Positions 22,501 to 34,500 of a stretch of 64,000 nt of DNA are shown here, piece after piece. Origin of the DNA: Watersipora subatra (taxonomy: Eukaryota > Bryozoa > Gymnolaemata > Cheilostomatida > Watersiporidae); NCBI RefSeq assembly GCF_963576615.1, contig NC_088711.1, positions 60,988,248 through 61,052,247 on the forward strand. The letters are read 5' to 3'. The position numbers and the translations under genes are program-made. The notes beneath the pieces are model-generated. The model had not been told where the DNA came from and ran no database searches. It worked only from the letters and a program-made list of their open reading frames with translations. Each line of letters opens with the position of its first letter. The stretch's first letter is position 1.

Positions 22501-25500
22501 AAATGAACTACAATTAAACCTCACATTAAAATGCTAATCTAGAAACTCAGAATGTTTCAGTTATCCTATTGAATAGAGACAAATGATTGCCAGGACAAAA
22601 GACTACCTGCACTTGCTTCTGTTTTAATCATTTCTAATACTATCAAAGAGTTACTAATACTATCACACCTTCAAATGGTTTGTAGACTTGTAAAAAGTAA
22701 AATATTTTTGCCATGTGTGAATGGAGTTTGTCATTCAAGGTCAAATCTCATGCTAGTTCCATTAATGGTTACCATTATCTGTACCGATGAAATGTTCTAC
22801 ATCGGCTGTTAGCAAAGGATCTTTACTCTAGAAATAGACCATGATTGGTTGAAGCATTTAGGGAACTTGGACTAGTATTTTGTAAACAGCAACGCCTAAT
22901 TATTTTTATATGTCATTATATGTCTGGCTGGGACCATAGTGGTTTCTTGGGTCGTAGCCAGATGTATGTATTTGGCTATGGCTTGAAATAGCTAAATGTA
23001 CGTACATACGCGTAGCTGAAATATGTATGTACATTTAGCCAATTACAAGTAAACTGATGTTTTAAATGACCTGAAATTTTGTGATTCAACATAAAATACT
23101 CTGCGTAACACCGTGGTGTTTACATATTGTTTCAACAGGATGTTTAAAGCTCTTGACTTACTAACCCGTGCTTTGATGTGTCAAGTGCTACACTTGACAG
23201 ATAGCCTTAACAGATAGCCTACAGATACTTCTGACAGATAGCCTATTAGTAAGAAATGGTTTACAGTTAGAGTTTGATGGTTCCTGGGCTACTCATGAAG
23301 TCGGTGGATCTAGTAAAGCAAGTCTTTACTACCCTAGGACACTTATATTTCGCTAGTATTTAGTTTCGTGAGTAGCATACAGAGTAAAATTTCGCTGCAA
23401 CTTAATTTCGCAGCTCTGATGAGTGCGAAAATATAGTGATGTGAAAATAAATGCAGTGGAAAAAACATTAGATTCCTCAGGTCCAGTTCACTGGTACGAA
23501 ATATTTTTTCAATTTGGGAATACCGTACTGTTTGGAACCGCACCTCTATATAAGCTGCATGTGCTTTATTTTCCAAAAACGATAATAAAACAATACATAA
23601 GCTGCCCCTTACTATAGGCCGCAGAACTAAGGACTGCTTTTTAACGTGGCAGGAACTAAGCCATTTAAAACGGAACAGTGCAGAACGGCACAGTTTCGTA
23701 TTATCCGACGCTTTTTAACTTAGTGCCTAACGGGACAGTACCGTGAGGCATTGTTTCGTATTTTCTTTCACAGCTAGAAGTGCACTAATTGGAGATTCCC
23801 GTTAGTGCGCCCTAGCGGTGAAAGAAAAAGCCACAGAATAAGCCACAGTGATTAGCCGCACCCTTGTAGGCCTACCTATAAGCCGCATGGCTCAAATCAT
23901 CAGAAAAAAGTAGCGGCTAATCGTCCGAAAAGTACGGTAGTTTGTATTTGTGAACCGCAAGTAGAAATGTGTAGGCGAGATCAATAATGCAATTTGATCG
24001 CTTGCTGCAGTTTGTCTCCTGGACTATCAATGACGTCAAGGTCACTGCCGCAGTGACTGATGTTGTACCAATATTAGAATTCAAGTATTTATAGCACGCG
24101 GTGGCCATGGCCCCGGGTTGTTATTGCTTTTGGTTGGTAATAAAATTCATCACTACAATAACTATTATTCAATTTTATGACTTTCCCTACCAGACTGTCA
24201 TCCTCATCAGTTACAAATTCAATGGCAAAACTAATATCATCATCTTCTTCATTTGTTTAGGCTTTTCCAAAAAAACTTATTATCTTAAATTGTTTTGCCA
24301 AGCTGCTCAGTCGGTGTATTAGCTATAATGAGTTTAGCAAAACTTGCCCAATGAGCCAATCACATACGAAAATTGCCTGCATTTCTAATATGACGAATTT
24401 ATTGTGAATATCAATGAAGAAAGCCATTTATTTTCGCGTTTTCGCTCGTTCGTTGTGATAGTTTAGTTTCGCTCATGAAATTTTCGCGAAAGGCTGTTGC
24501 CGCGAAAACGCGAAAGTTAGATGCCGCGAATACATAAGTGTCCTAGGGTAGATTTGAATGTTTATCGACTGTTGGTCACCTTCTTTAAGTCTATGTATGT
24601 ATTCGTTTCTTAGCTATTATCATCTACTGCACACCCTCGATGTCTATGGATGAATTGTTGTATTGTAGTGTATCCTATTGCTGGTCATGGTATGTGAGGC
24701 AATCACCGTCATTGTGCGACAAGCCAATCATTTTAGAGTTACGCGAGCTCTCCGCCCGCTCTTTCTTCTCGACACTCACTATTGTAGAGGGATACGCAGG
24801 TAAATTACAGTTTACTGTAAGTAGATATGCAGGTAAATTACAGATTACTGTAGGGGGATACGCAAGTAAATTACAGACTGCTGTAAGGGGATACGCAGGT
24901 AAATTACAGACTACTGTAAGGGGATACGCCGGTAAATTGCACCGTCGAATTAAGTATTGCACATCTGAATCGAAAATCTTTTGGTCATGTTCATTTTCTA
25001 CATGCTCTGAAACATTTGCATTTTGTTCCAAGTAGCCAGCCAGTATATACTGGTGTTCTTGTTGATTTCAGTGTGTCCTGTTTGATCATAAATAAATTCA
25101 ACTTATTTGTATGAATACATAAGTGTTAGTCTAATTGTTTTTGAGTAACAATAAATTATATCAGACTGAGGTCAAAGGTTTGCGCGGAAATTTGGGTAAA
25201 AATCATGGCTCTCAAGTAGTTATAAACTACAGCTTCTCACACTTTACTCAATATTTACTGTGTTTTGCTTAATCTAATCTCTTAAAATCAGCACTTAAAT
25301 GTCATCATGTCAGCCTGATAAGCTGTGTTGAAACAGGAAATAGCAGGAAATAAACACTTCCATAAAGTTATGTTTATAATCAAAATTATAATCTTCTATG
25401 CATCTGAACACAAGTAGTGTATTGACGTCAAGACTCTGTTTGACTATCCGTGTCTGTGCATATGTGTTACCCCTGTGTTTTTTAACCTTTTACCGCCAAT

Positions 25501-28500
25501 TTTAATTTCTCACTCATTTTTACATCTATTGTTTTATTTTCTTATCAACTTCTGGACACGTTCTTTGACATTTTAGATTCTGCCGGCAGCTGCTGCAGTC
25601 TTTACCTCCCATTTTGGAGTTGCTCTTCTTGCTGCTCTTTGTGATGCTTCTCTTCTCTATCCTCGGTCAGTAGTACCTATTCACATATCCTAGCTCTAGT
25701 TAGTGTTACCTCTATTAATCCTTGCTCTAGTCAGTATTGCCTCTATTAATCCTTGCTCTAGTCAGTATTATCTCTATTAATCATAGCTCTAGTCAGTGTT
25801 ACCTCTATTAATCCTCGCTCTAGTTAGTGTTACCTCTATTAATCCTTGCTCTAGTCAGTATTACCTTTATTAATCATAGCTCTAGTCAGCCACTTACTTT
25901 TTGCTGTAAAATAGTCTAATCTATTCTTGTTATTCACTCCACACCAAATAATTATCATTTTAATTTATACAAAACTTTTGTACACTCTGAACACTTAATT
26001 TTATGCGATAGATAACCATTTTCTTGGTTTCTTTTTTGTCTTCCCTTTTTAATTTATTCACTATAAATACGTGTCATCAGATATTTCTTACAGAATAAAT
26101 ATGCTGATTGTCTGATGTATTTGAGCCGGTTTATAGACTGAGAGTAATACATGTAGTTGCTCCTGCGACACTTGTTAGCTTTGCCTTCAGCATGTGTGGC
26201 TGCAAACCGCTGGGTCTTTTTCTCACCTCAGGAACCATAACATGTTATAGAGCTATTCTTCATTGGCACTATTACTGGTTGCTCAGTGAGTTAGTAAAAT
26301 TATATCTGTATGATCTTATTTATATATCTTTTGTAGGTTTTTATCTGTTTTCATCCAATGAAAACTGTGTGGTAAGTTATCTTCCCTTTCATCAGAGCTT
26401 CTTCCTTTATAAACTATATAAACCTTACATAACTATATGAACCTTAATTCGCCATCGATTTACCAGAAAATTTCGTTCTTGCTTTTTTTATTAAGATAAT
26501 GCAGAGTAATGTTTGTTTTTAGTTTTGTTTAACACTCTTATAAGTAGTTTGTTATGTAATATAATATTATACAATGTTATAATCTATTTCGCCGCTAATT
26601 TGTAAATGTGGTCGTGGTGACACTAGTTATTACAAATAACAGTGTAGGTCTTTCTATGGTTAATTTTAGAGTCATAAATCTATAACTATGGAAATAATCT
26701 GGGATGGGTTCTTGTTCAGATCATCCAAACATAAATAAAAGTACTCTGGGGTCAAATGTTTAAAAGTAACATAGAATGATATGTAATGTGCAAGATGAGT
26801 GGCGCAATGAAACAAAATAGATTTGACCAATCAGAGTGAGTGATCATCCGGTTTGGAAAATCTATTGGTCTAATCTCTTTTTTAGTTAAGTTTGGTCTTG
26901 TTAGGGTGGCATTTGTTAGTTATAGATTTGTCAGTACACAGCTGGTTTGACAAGAACAAACACAATAGAAGGGAATATTTACAGAATACTGTTTTTACAT
27001 ATTGCGGAGTAAATGTATGATTTCCTTTAGATTTGTTTTAGTATACATTAATAAAGGTGGCTGTGTAGAGAGTTTATGAGAGAAACATTAAATCTATATA
27101 ATTTACTGTTTTCATCTTATACATTCTGTTGTTTTTATTACATGGTAAACTGAAAGTACTAATTTGTTTCACACTTGATGTTGTTCAGCGTGTATAAATT
27201 AGTTTATTGTGAAGTATGAGGCCGAACTTAACAAATTAAAAATTATAGTTAACTAGTGCCCTTGCAGTGTGCTGTGTGAGATCATCATGTGTAATAACTG
27301 TATGCATAATTATTCCGTGGTAGTGCAAGGTGGTTGAGTGGTGCAGTTGGTAAAATGCTTGGCCAAAAACCTGGATATCCGTGTTCCATTCTTGTGTTGC
27401 GCAATATTTTTTGCTAACACTCTTAGCTTCAGACAGACAGATGGACAGTGTTTGTCTGTCATCATTCTAACGTCCATTTTATAACAATTGGTTAAAATAC
27501 GCACGCTTCAAAACTTGCAGCCCAATGTGCTGCGAGTGATAACGATGTGTAATGATTATATGCACTATATTCTAAGTGTGACAAGGGGGCTGTATGATTT
27601 AGTGGTATTGTGCTTAGTCTCACATTCGTGCATGCGAATGTACAGGTTCAAGTCCTGTGAGGTGCAATATTTTTTCTGACACTTTCAGCCAGCTTCTGAC
27701 AGACATGGCTCTTATTGTAGTAAAGATTTACACTACTTAAGTTACTAGCTTAAGTTACTCAAGTATATTGGGTAAAGAAACGTAGCTAATGACAACTACA
27801 TTACCTGCCACTGTTTATAAGTTTATTTAAATCTTGAGTGAATGTGTAGCTTGAGAAGTAAGAAATGTTTTCATCAATCTGTTTTAGCTGTTCCTCGATC
27901 TTTCAAATATTTGAATTATGAATGGGCTGAACACACACAGAAATAAACAAACACCCTCATTTAAAAGTTAAAGTGGTAAATGCTGTATATATTGGTTTTC
28001 TGCGCAAAAATTTTATTAGCCGTGCATTCAGTTGTTTCTACATATAGTTGTTGCACCTGTTGATCCCCCATGGAGCACGGAGTCAGACTATTAGGAGGAA
28101 TAACCTTAGTAACAGACAATATATTAACAAATATGAAACAAACATTTTTGCATTGTTCTAGGTCACATGATTTTACACTGTTATATCTGCGCTTCGCTCC
28201 TGTCTGTATAGTATAGCGCAGTTATGACAAAGTATTCCTGTTGCAGTATTTCTTAACGCTCCAGAAAAGTTTTATAAGCCTTTTCGTGCTGCTCACAACC
28301 GCCAACTACCCCGATGTTATGATGCCTTCCTACGCCACCTCCAACTTCTCCGCCATCTTCTTCATAGTCTATATCGCCATAGAACTCTACTTTTTCATGA
28401 ACTTGGTAAGCCTATGACAAGTTTGTGTTAATAATACTGTTCATATACTTGGTAGCTCTATGACACTATTAGATCTAGTGTTGGTATATCTATGACAATA

Positions 28501-31500
28501 TTGTCTATGTATGAAGTTGTTAGGTCTATGCTGCTAGCATGTGATTTAAAGTATGGGTTTCCTTACGTTGAACGTCGCTCACAATAATTTCAATAATATC
28601 AAAAATAAATTTAGCTATGATTTTTACCTTTGTTCGATCTGCTGAAACCATGAGCCATGATAGTATAGTGGTTAGTACTTCACGTTGTGGCCGTGAAAAC
28701 CCAGGTTCGAATCCTGGTCATGGCATTGTGATAGTTTTGTACTTTTTTAACAAGTCACTTTTTTTTAAGTCTTTTTCCTAAAAGTTAATATGTTCAAGAG
28801 AACTGTGATGGTCTAATAGTACTATTTATTGTATAGCATTTCTTGCTCTCTATTGCTTTATAGCATTTTTTTGTTATTTAGAAGATTGTAAAATCACTTT
28901 TAATTGAAATGGCTTGCACCTAAGCCGTGATAGCACTATGGTTTTAGTATTGCATGTTGTGGTTGTGAAAAAACTGGTTCAAATCCTGGTGATGACATAT
29001 TTTGATTAAAAATGCGCTTAGTTTATTGTTACAATGATTTTTATAAGATATACATATGTTAGTATATACGGCACATAAGTTAGTATAATTGTATTACACT
29101 ATATTAATTACACTAAGTTGACTAAAAAGAACGTGCTCAACAAGTTAATGGCGCTTTTAATAAAATATAATAAAGGTAAAATGTATAAGCCGCATATAAG
29201 CCCCTATATAAGCCGCATCTGCTTTATTTTCCAAAAGGTGATAATAAAACAATACATAGGCTGCACCTTTGTATAGGCAGCAGAACTCAGGACGGCGCTT
29301 TTTAATGCGGCAGCAACTTTGCTGTTTAAAACAGTCGTGTTAACCGACGCTTTTTAACCTAGTGCCTAACGGAACAGTACCGTTAGGCATTGTTTTGTAT
29401 TTTCTTTCACCGCTAGAGGTGCACTAACCGGAGATTCTGGTTAGTGCACCCTAGCGGTCAGAGAAAAAACCACAGAATAGCCGCACCCTTATATAAGCCG
29501 CATAGCTCAAATCATCAGAAAAAAGTAGCGTCTAATAGTCCGAAAAGTATGGTATGTATAATATAGTGTAATATTTGCTATAATACAGTGTATGTATCAT
29601 CAATATTAGACTCATTTGTGTGAGCTAGCCAGTGATGTGAACTCATGATGGACATTCCCGAAGGCATTGACACCCACTTTACCAAGTAGTATTCATGTTG
29701 CAGTTTCTTGCCGTTGTCTACAATACTTTCACAACTCTCGAGAAGAGCAAAGTGAAGAAGCTGCTCATACATAAGAGAAATGCCTGTGAGCATGCCTTCC
29801 GCCTCCTTGTCAGTAAAAAGCATCCCGAGGCTATTGCCTTGCGACACTTTGTCGGACTCATGCATTTTTATATGCCCCGTGCAAGTAAGTTATCAGGCTA
29901 ATACTAGGAATACTTTAGGAAGGAGGTAAAAAGGGAAACATATTGTTATCAGAGGTTGATAATTCCAGTGTATTGCATATTGTGTTGGGGTGTTGTAGAA
30001 TTGATTGTATTGATGTGGGTATATGATGGATGAACTCCGTGTCTTTGAGAAGACGCTGTATATATGTTGTATATATATTTTTTATATACCATAAAACCTC
30101 TAATTGAACGCCACCTCTATTCGACCGCCACTGTGAGAAAAGAGTGAAAAGTAGAGCACCACCCTCTATTTGAGTGCCACCTCCATTTGATCACCACTTT
30201 GACAATCTTTGATCTTTATAAACCAATAATATCAAGCGATCAGTAGAAAAGTGTCCATGAAATCGTATTAATAATGAATTGCTTACATCAATAATAATCA
30301 AGTATTTTGTTGTCCAAAGCTTTTTGCTTTTTTCATTTAAACTTTGAAAGCAACACCATAGAAATAATTAATAACCGTCTCAGGGCTAATAGTAGTTCCT
30401 TGTTTAACGTGGTCTTGATACTGCAAAGTACATGAATATAAAAAATGGTTAACATTTACGATGAAAAATGAACGACTAGTTTTGGGCCAAAGGTTACATT
30501 TAGCGAACAAAACTTCTACGCGTTGCATTTGTTCTGTTCTACTAAAAAATTGTTTGAACGCTAATATCGACTAGTTTAGCAGTGCAGAAGAAGAGTTGAG
30601 GTCAGAAGAGATTGTAGAGTGTCGGACAACTGGAAGATGTTCATTCCATTGAAAGCAAAAATCAGAATGCAGCTATCCAAGCAAATGAAACAAATATTTT
30701 TGTTTTAAAAAGATTAATTTTTGTTTCTGCATGTAATATAAGTATGGTCCGTTTATGTTACTTGTTCATGAATGTATATTTGTAGCATTTAATAGATTAA
30801 AAATTATATAACTTATAAATTTGCAGATTTATAGCATATTATTTGATAGCATTATTGCGGTAATCTGTTCTTATAATTGATCGACGCTTGTAACATATCT
30901 TCTATTGCACATAAAAAGCTAGTTTTGGCTGCAAACTGGAGCAAACATATCAATGAGTGCGATGAGCTTTTATGCATCATTGTTAAATATAGATATAAAA
31001 TAATAAATATGTCTTTAAATTTAGAATGAAATAAAAATTGAGAGCTCCAACAAATGGCAAAGCAAGACACGGGCTATAATATCATTGCAGGTTAATATCA
31101 AGCAATAGATATCAAACTGGTAGAAATATTTCTCGATTTCTCAATGCATATTTATTAAGAGATCTTTGACAACTTGGAAGTAAGTTAGCAGATTTATTGC
31201 ATCCAAAAGGTTTAATATTGTTCCACCGGAGAGAAAGAAAGGGCAACATATAGGCGACATTCGCTTCACTCGTATAAGGGCTAAATTTATTTTTCCAAAA
31301 TCCTGACGAGCCATTTCAAAAATACAACGCCAGCTTCTATTTGAATGCCAAATCTATTTGATCGTCACTATAGAGGAAGGGTTCAAATATAGAGCGCCAT
31401 GGCGTTCAATTAGAGGTTTTATGGTCTGTTTTATATATGTTCTATATATGCTGTATATACTACATGCATATGTACATGTATATATTATGTATACCTGCAG

Positions 31501-34500
31501 TATATATGCTGTATAAAGTCTGTATATATCTTGTTATATATCTTGTATACATGCTGTATATATGTTGTAGGTATGCTGTATATATGTTGTATATATGTTG
31601 TATATATGTTAGGTATATCCCGTATACATGCTGTGTACATATTTTCATACGCTATATATAACTGCTATATATATATTCGGTGTATACGCTGTATAAATGC
31701 TGTATATATGTTGTATATATACTGTATATATGCTGTATGTGTTGTATGAATGCTTTATATTCTGTATATATACTGTATATATAGTGTATATGTGTTGTAC
31801 ATATACTGTATGTATCTTGTATATATGCTGTATAAAAGTGATATATATACTGTATAGAAAGACATAAAAAGACAAGGTGTGTGTGTACATACGCCAATAG
31901 TTCTTGAATTTAGAAAAATATATTGTTATTTGTTATTGATTCATGGAAAACTATAGACCAATAAACAGGAATTTAATTTGTAATAAATTTGAGTCTTAAG
32001 CATACATTATTCTTTATTTAATCGATTCAGGCATTCATTTGAAAATAAATACTTATAAATTATTTGAGTTTGTCATGTGACACAAAAATATCTTTGAAAT
32101 TTATTTACTAACATTAAGACGGGACTCAGTACTAGAAACTAGTAGGATTCTGAGGCTAATTATTAACTAATTAAGGTTGGTTAATTAAAATACAACCACT
32201 TCTCTTTATGCTGGTATATTTTAATAATTTCATTGGTAGTAATAATAACATTTATTATTTAGTAAACTTAAAGGTACTCAATATAGAAAATATTAGACTT
32301 TTTTTAGAAAAACATGTTTCAGTTACATGTAAATTAGGTGCAGTGTGATGTTGCAAGCTGTTTTTTGAGTTACCATTTGTCCAGCTCCTGACAAATGCTA
32401 GCATAGGAAATAACTAATTTAGTTAACATATATTTTATTGCTTTAATTTATTAATTATATTATTTGTAACAAATAAATATTGTAGACTAAAATAACCATT
32501 ACTTCTTACCATTACAGAAAAAGAAGACGTTTACCTGATATTTAAGTCACTGAACACGAGTGCAACAGGGTGTCTCTCGCTAGAAGAATTCTTCAATGTC
32601 TATTCTCTTGCAGGCCTCAACTGGAAGGTAATTGAGCTCTCCAATCTATTGCATTCTTTCTGTAATGCTTAAAGATGAACTTACACAAAATTTTAGTAGA
32701 TTTCATCAGAAAGTATCAGTATTTTTCTATCATTTGCAATTGTTACTGATGTTTGAGGTGATCTGACTACCAGGATGTTTCAAGATTAAAATCGACAAAA
32801 CTTGATCACGGTTAAAACGCTCAAGAAAAATATGTCTCAAGTGACGTCAATAGTTGCTATCATTGTTATAGTTCATATCGGCTATTGCGTTATAGTTGAA
32901 GCATTAAGCGCTGAGTGTTCTAATCACGATTGAGTTTTGTCGATTTCAAACAAGGTTAATCTCTTTCTCTAGACTCTTTGCCAAAGTCTTCTCAGACAAA
33001 ATGAATTGGTGATTGGCTATTCGATCAAATCTAATAGTAAATTCTGTTATGGTAGGAGGCGATGATGAGCGACCTCTGGTTCCACAAACTACCTTCTCCC
33101 TTTAGGAAACTCATGACTGGCATCAACTGGCTTGTCACACTCAAGTGGTTTGAGTATTTTATATGTAAGTATTTTATATATAAGTATTTTATATGTAAGT
33201 ATTCTATATGTAAGTATTTTATATGTAAGTAAGTATTTTATATGTAAGTATTTTATATGTAAGTAGTTTATATGTAAGTATTTTATATGTAAGTATTTTA
33301 TATCTAAGTATTTTATATGTAAGTAGTTTATATGTAAGTATTTTATATGTAAGTAGTTTATATGTAAATAGTTTCTATGTAAGTAGTTTATTATGTAAGT
33401 GTTTTATATGTAAGTATTTTATATGTAGGCCTAAGTATTTTATATGTAAGTATTTTATATGTAAGTAGTTTATATGTAAATAGTTTATATGTAAGTAGTT
33501 TATATGTAAGTATTTTATATGTAAGTAGTTTATATGTAAGTATTTTATGTGTAAGTATTTTATGTGTAAGTATTTTATATGTAAGTATTTTATGTGTAAG
33601 TATTTTATATGTAAGTAGTTTATATGTAAGTAGTTTATATGTAAGTATTTTATATGTAAGTATTTTATATATAAGTATTTTATATGTAAATAGTTTATAT
33701 GTAAGTAGTTTATATGTAAGTTTTTTTACATAGTTTTTTCTATAATGTAAAGGGCAGCCCACTATGTAATTTACTCGCAGGTGCCATCATGTTTGGCGTA
33801 CTTACAATAGCGTCAGCTCAATTCTATTACAAACCAAACTTTAGTCAAATCTTCTTTGATTATTATCGGAGTTGTCTTTTACTGGTTGTCAGATGAATGG
33901 CATTTTCAGAGGTGGCTACACTGATGGGTATTTGTATTTGTCTCTGAGGCTAGATTCAGTGCAATAGTTTTGATCAGTTGGTTTGTATAGCTCAGGTTCT
34001 ACTGACTACGTCTGTCAGCGAAGTGGGCACTTCTAGTGTTTTGGAAGGCTAATGGACATGATAAGCTCGCCATTGCAATAATTCATATTACGACTATAAT
34101 AACCTAATGTTAAATAGTGATAAAATGAACAAGGTTTGTTGAAAGTTACTTTCAGCATGCGACTTCATTGTACGATATGCGGTTAGTTTTTTCTATTATT
34201 AGAAAATTGCTCTCTCAGATAAAGTATTTTCAAGGAAACATTCACATGAATCTTGTTTGGCCTTTAATTCTTTTGGTAAATTTGGACTTCTTACAGTCAA
34301 CCTTGCTGAGCCACAATAACAGAGCATTTACAAAAGCTTTGCGCTGCCTTTTATAACCCTTTCGCGGGCAAAGCGACATTTTTGTCGCTTCGTGATACTC
34401 CTTCAAATGGGCGGAGCGACATTTTTGTCGCCATAGTAACGTATTTCTTTTATTGCGGCTTTTGGTTAGTTAAATGCCGTTTTTTGTTTACTTTTTTGAT

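Noticed and set aside
23150-23200. Possible TPC1 S4 segment reading [10 protein letters not shown]
   Set aside because: No S3 upstream and no donor in phase. The true S3-S4 exon was found at 24669-24799.
24675-25031. Minus-strand frame with repeated [10 protein letters not shown]
   Set aside because: Reverse reading of the 33-bp array and the TPC1 S3-S4 exon.
31437-31897. Several open frames rich in Tyr/Ile/Cys
   Set aside because: Products of the TA-rich minisatellite.
33391-33762. Minus-strand open frame with repeated LTYKI
   Set aside because: Reverse reading of the 15-bp junction array; no other coding sign.
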